The position numbers were made by a program, and so were the translations under genes. Below are positions 5,811 through 7,298 of a stretch of 7,298 nucleotides of DNA, piece after piece. Numbering within the stretch: the stretch's first letter is position 1; each line of letters opens with the position of its first letter. The stretch spans positions 1 to 7,298 of the forward strand of contig PADE01000159.1 of the NCBI GenBank assembly GCA_002702965.1. The letters run 5' to 3'. This DNA is from Planctomycetaceae bacterium. GTDB lineage: Bacteria; Planctomycetota; Planctomycetia; Pirellulales; Pirellulaceae. The notes below the pieces were generated by a model. The model was not told the DNA's origin. It saw only the letters and a list, made by a program, of their open reading frames with translations, and did no database searches.

Positions 5811-6956
5811 TCAGCGGATCAAGATACAGGAGGGGCCGGTCTGCTCCAGCGGTTCGCCAACGGGTGTCAAGCCACCCGTCTTCGAATCGATACGGAACAG
5901 GGACAAGTTAGCACCGGACATGTTGGCGCACAGCAGCAGTTCTCCACCCGGCGTAATCGCCAGATTCTGTGGTCCCTTGCCCCGACTCGGTTCGATCGCT
6001 AACCGCGTCAGCCGACCGCCTTCGCCAATCCGGTACGCGGCGATACTGTCGTGGCCTCGATTGGTTCCGTACAAATAGCGGCCGTCGGGCGTAATTTTCA
6101 AGTCCGCACAATGGCTCACACCATCAAAATCTTCTGGCAGCGTTGAAATCGTCTGCTGCTCGATCAACACTCCCGATTTCTCATCGTAGTCGAACAGCGT
6201 CACCGAGTTGTGGATTTCATTGATAGCGTAGAGGTGTTTTCCGCTCGGATCAAAGGTCAGGTGTCGGGGGCCGGCGCCGGGAGGGGTTCGCACAAATGGC
6301 TGTCGATTCGCAACCAGCGTCGCCGCGGAATCATCCAAGCGATAACCGAGCACCTGATCGAGACCCAAATCGGCTGCAAACACAAACCGGTTGTCGGGAC
6401 TGACGATGATGCTGTGGGCGTGCGGCGCCTGTTGCCTGGCAGGATTGACACTCGATCCCCGGTGTTGGATGAACGAGGCGGCCTCGCCCAGCGAGCCGTC
6501 CGGGCGCACAGGCAGAGATGCCACGCTGCCACTGGAATAGTTGGCGACCACGACGGTCTTGCCCGTATGGTCGACATCGAGGTAACAAGCAGCCGTTCCC
6601 CGCGCCGACTGCCGGTTCAACAACTTCAGCTGGCCGCGACTGTTGGCAATCTGAAAAGCGGCCACCTGCTCGTGGTCTTTGCCGCCAAACTGTCCGGGCG
6701 CGTGGATCGAATACAGGAACTTGCGATCCGGGGAGAGCGCGATGAAAAACGGATGTTCGACATCACTCGACCGCTCAACCAGCTCCAACTGCCCCGTATC
6801 CGGATCCAGTTGGTAAGCGCAAATCGCTCCCTCGTCGCCGGCGGCAAAGGCCGTGACAAAAACGAGCAAATCACCGGCTCCCGCTGACCGCATCAAGAAA
6901 CTCCCCATCGATCCAACGATCACCAGAAACAGCGAGCGAATCAGCCAACCTGTCAT
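5811..6956 (-). CDS. Exported lactonase-family seven-bladed beta-propeller (6-phosphogluconolactonase-like)
   Basis: This is a complete 381-residue protein, ATG at 6956 with AGGGGA about 8 nt upstream, ending in TGA. It belongs to the Pgl/YbhE lactonase family, whose cytoplasmic members hydrolyse 6-phosphogluconolactone. Repeated blade signatures are visible: ALSPDRKFLYSIH (73-85), VDHTGKTVVVANY (128-140), VSPDNRFVFAADLGLD (185-200), FDPSGKHLYAINE (235-247), ITPDGRYLYGTNRGHDSIAAY (from 288) and ITPGGELLLCANMSGANLSLF (from 334). Conserved family spots PHAHS (178-182) and GPRHLTF (229-235) are intact. An N-terminal signal peptide (MTGWLIRSLFLVIVGSMGSFLM, cleavage probably near AGAGD, 25-29) makes it ~35-40 residues longer than cytoplasmic relatives and places it outside the cytoplasm. 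There it is unlikely to serve the pentose phosphate pathway, so a different lactone substrate or a binding role is likelier (inference). Exported lactonase-family proteins are frequent in planctomycetes. It stands 309 bases before the next gene and probably forms its own transcription unit. Confidence 0.92.
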   Translation of the reverse strand: MTGWLIRSLFLVIVGSMGSFLMRSAGAGDLLVFVTAFAAGDEGAICAYQLDPDTGQLELVERSSDVEHPFFIALSPDRKFLYSIHAPGQFGGKDHEQVAAFQIANSRGQLKLLNRQSARGTAACYLDVDHTGKTVVVANYSSGSVASLPVRPDGSLGEAASFIQHRGSSVNPARQQAPHAHSIIVSPDNRFVFAADLGLDQVLGYRLDDSAATLVANRQPFVRTPPGAGPRHLTFDPSGKHLYAINEIHNSVTLFDYDEKSGVLIEQQTISTLPEDFDGVSHCADLKITPDGRYLYGTNRGHDSIAAYRIGEGGRLTRLAIEPSRGKGPQNLAITPGGELLLCANMSGANLSLFRIDSKTGGLTPVGEPLEQTGPSCILIR

Positions 6957-7025
6957 GTCTCAGTCCCCTTCGGTAGACGACGACCCGGGCGCCCCCAGAC
7001 GATCACCGCTGACGCTCGTAAATTT

Positions 7026-7088
7026 GTCACACCCAGCACGCCTGTGGCGTGCTGGCACAGCTACCCACGGGAGCGAACGGGGTGTGAC
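7026..7088. repeat. Nested inverted repeat (outer 9-bp stem enclosing a 10-bp hairpin)
   Basis: The inner hairpin is CCAGCACGCC (7033-7042), loop TGT, GGCGTGCTGG (7046-7055), 10 perfect bp. The outer arms GTCACACCC (7026-7034) and GGGTGTGAC (7080-7088) give 9 perfect bp. The two stems share two bases (7033-7034), so the inner stem shortens to 8 bp when both form. The inner hairpin lies off-centre, leaving about 24 unpaired bases on one side. The element sits 70-132 bases before the lactonase ATG and may be in its mRNA leader. Confidence 0.6.
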
Positions 7089-7204
7089 TCAATCGGCAAT
7101 CAGCGCTCGGCACACTCTATGTTCCCTCCCGCGAGCTGACCATCTTAGAGCGCGCAGGAGCGGCGGCACAAGACGGCGGCGGGAACCGCGCATCGGGATG
7201 CAAC

Positions 7205-7233
7205 TCGACATTCCGTGGGCGGCTCAGTAGGTT
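7205..7233 (+). promoter_or_regulatory. Candidate plus-strand sigma70-like promoter
   Basis: TCGACA (7205-7210, 5 of 6 matches) and TAGGTT (7228-7233, matching T1, A2 and T6) are separated by 17 bases. Transcription would begin near 7240 and lead into the possible gene start at 7273. Confidence 0.3.
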
Positions 7234-7272
7234 GTGTGAGGAGCGATCTACAGACCATGCGAGGACCAAGTG

Positions 7273-7298
7273 ATGACGATGATCCGATATCCTCTGGA
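7273..7298 (+). CDS. Possible start of a plus-strand gene running off the window
   Basis: An ATG at 7273 is preceded by GAGGA (7261-7265) with 7 bases between, a good ribosome binding site, and by a candidate promoter. Only eight codons are visible (MTMIRYPL), so no function can be given. A rival ATG at 7257 in another frame follows GAGGAG (7238-7243) at a longer 13-base spacing. The gene may not be real. Confidence 0.3.

Larger units (their letters stand above)
6957..7272. other. 316-base gap upstream of the lactonase gene
   Basis: No gene is supported here. The gap holds a nested inverted repeat (7026-7088). A weak minus-strand promoter candidate, TTGTGC (7171-7166) and TAAGAT (7147-7142), has an 18-base spacer and would leave a leader of about 180 nt containing the repeat. 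A plus-strand promoter candidate lies at 7205-7233. If the right-edge gene is real, this is a divergent control region. Confidence 0.5.

Overview
The window looks like a GC-rich bacterial chromosome, most likely a planctomycete of the Pirellulales type. The call rests on gene content and not on a marker gene. The window holds two large exported proteins of a propeller family common in planctomycetes, one with the typical C-terminal beta-sandwich that ends in DADLYSLRF. It also has an exported lactonase-type seven-bladed propeller, an acid-sugar enolase-superfamily enzyme, loosely packed genes with 110-310 base gaps, and few obvious U-tract terminators. No rRNA, tRNA, CRISPR array or insertion sequence was seen.

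All well-supported genes lie on the minus strand, so transcription runs from high to low coordinates. In that order they are: an exported lactonase-family protein (6956-5811); an exported double thioredoxin-like protein whose frame is crossed by one in-frame TGA (5501-4410); a mandelate racemase/muconate lactonizing enzyme family protein (4228-3152); an exported GH32/GH43-like propeller protein (3039-1495); and a second, paralogous propeller protein with an extra N-terminal lectin-like domain (1288 to beyond base 1). The last gene is cut by the window edge. A short, weakly supported plus-strand gene start may lie at the right edge (7273), divergent from the lactonase gene.

The most interesting object is the thioredoxin-like gene. 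Residues 1-85 carry a signal peptide and the first half of a thioredoxin fold. The codon for residue 86 is TGA, and the same frame continues without gap or shift into the rest of the fold. Starting 17 nt after the TGA is a perfect 7-bp hairpin with a 5-nt loop (AGUUU). Its geometry fits the bacterial SECIS model, in which an apical hairpin downstream of UGA carries a G in the first two loop positions. TGA also ends this gene, the enolase gene and the lactonase gene, so it is not globally reassigned. The best reading is a candidate exported selenoprotein with selenocysteine at the place of the attacking cysteine of a CxxC-like motif. A recent nonsense mutation remains a real alternative.

Functionally the neighbourhood suggests handling of carbohydrate or sugar-acid material outside or in the periplasm (two propellers, a lactonase), plus a cytoplasmic sugar-acid dehydratase or racemase. 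This is inferred from families; no substrate can be read from the sequence. Intergenic regions hold several inverted repeats and weak sigma70-like promoter candidates, reported with modest confidence.
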